Positions 6,535 to 7,030 of a stretch of DNA of 7,030 nucleotides are shown here, one piece after another. Below the pieces are notes generated by a model. It searched no databases and was not told the DNA's origin. It saw only the letters and a program-made list of their open reading frames with translations. A program made the translations under genes and the position numbers. Origin of the DNA: CAZAMT01 sp964486145 (lineage in GTDB: Bacteria; Bacteroidota; Bacteroidia; Bacteroidales; JAAAOM01); contig CAZAMT010000216.1 in assembly GCA_964486145.1 (NCBI GenBank), forward strand, positions 1 through 7,030. Reading direction: 5' to 3'. How positions within the stretch are numbered: position 1 is the first letter of the stretch; every line of letters begins with the position of its first letter.

Positions 6535-7030
6535 ATGGCAACAGTAACACTTAAAGGAAATGAAATAAACACATTGGGTGAACTTCCTAAGAATGGAGAG
6601 CAGGCACCTGATTTTGTTCTTACGGGAACGGATTTGAATGATTTTAAATTGTCGGATTACAAAGGTAAAAAGGTAATCCTGAATATTTTCCCGAGTTTGG
6701 ATACCAGTGTTTGCGCTACTTCGGTAAAAAATTTCAATGAAAAAGTTGAATCAATGGATAACACGGTTGTTATTTCAGCATCCAAAGATTTACCTTTTGC
6801 CCACCAGCGGTTTTGCTCAAATGAAGGTATAACAAAAGTAATTTCGGGAAGTGAATTAAGAGATGATTCCTTTGGAAATAATTATGGTGTGAGAATTACA
6901 GACGGCCCGATGGCCGGATTATTTGCTCGGGCAGTGGTTGTCCTGGATGAAGAAGGGAAAGTGGTTTATACGGAACTTGTTCCTGAAATAACACAGGAAC
7001 CTGATTATACTGCAGCAGTTAAAGCTGTTG
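6535..7030 (+). CDS. tpx: Thiol peroxidase Tpx (3' end cut by window edge)
   Basis: This is a cytoplasmic atypical 2-Cys peroxiredoxin that reduces hydrogen and organic peroxides with electrons from thioredoxin. The 165 visible residues match the family throughout. The signature NIFPSLDTSVC carries the peroxidatic cysteine C60, and FAHQRFC carries the resolving cysteine C94, spaced 34 apart as in E. coli Tpx. GVRITDGPMAGLFARAVVV (118-136) includes the conserved arginine R132, and the end EITQEPDYTAAVKAV is also typical. Family members are about 165-168 residues long, so only a few residues and the stop lie beyond the window. The ATG at 6535 gives the usual short N terminus (MATVTLKGNEI); there is no clear Shine-Dalgarno. 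It is transcribed away from the surface-protein gene, with no sign of a functional link. No OxyR-type operator can be recognised by eye. Confidence 0.96.
   Translation, partial: MATVTLKGNEINTLGELPKNGEQAPDFVLTGTDLNDFKLSDYKGKKVILNIFPSLDTSVCATSVKNFNEKVESMDNTVVISASKDLPFAHQRFCSNEGITKVISGSELRDDSFGNNYGVRITDGPMAGLFARAVVVLDEEGKVVYTELVPEITQEPDYTAAVKAV

Overview
The window looks like chromosomal DNA of a Bacteroidota bacterium, probably free-living or environmental. The evidence is the moderately AT-rich composition, the lack of clear Shine-Dalgarno sequences before all three genes, and a very large exported surface protein of a type common in that phylum (an IgGFc-binding-like head followed by stacked Calx-beta, cadherin-like and HYR domains). 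No ribosomal or other marker gene is present, so genus or family cannot be stated.

Layout. Positions 1-173 are non-coding and hold two small inverted repeats downstream of the first gene. Positions 174-1163 (minus) encode an exported protein with two glyoxalase-fold (VOC) modules. A 111-bp AT-rich gap follows, containing a perfect 11-bp inverted repeat. Positions 1275-6356 (minus) encode a 1693-residue multidomain surface protein, which fills most of the window. A 178-bp divergent intergenic region (6357-6534) separates it from a plus-strand thiol peroxidase gene (tpx), which starts at 6535 and leaves the window just before its expected end.

How the parts relate. The giant protein gene lies upstream of the VOC gene on the same strand, 111 bp apart, so co-transcription is possible but not shown. 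tpx is a cytoplasmic antioxidant gene transcribed the opposite way, and nothing ties it functionally to the other two. I see no mobile element, CRISPR array, RNA gene or defence system.

Two points deserve a second look. The giant protein stops right after an inter-domain linker-like motif, with no C-terminal type IX secretion sorting domain and no room for one before the next gene. In the VOC protein, the second module carries a Gln/Glu/His/Glu set that lines up by eye with the zinc ligands of eukaryotic-type glyoxalase I, while the first module has lost most equivalent positions. I do not see a clearly new multi-gene system here.
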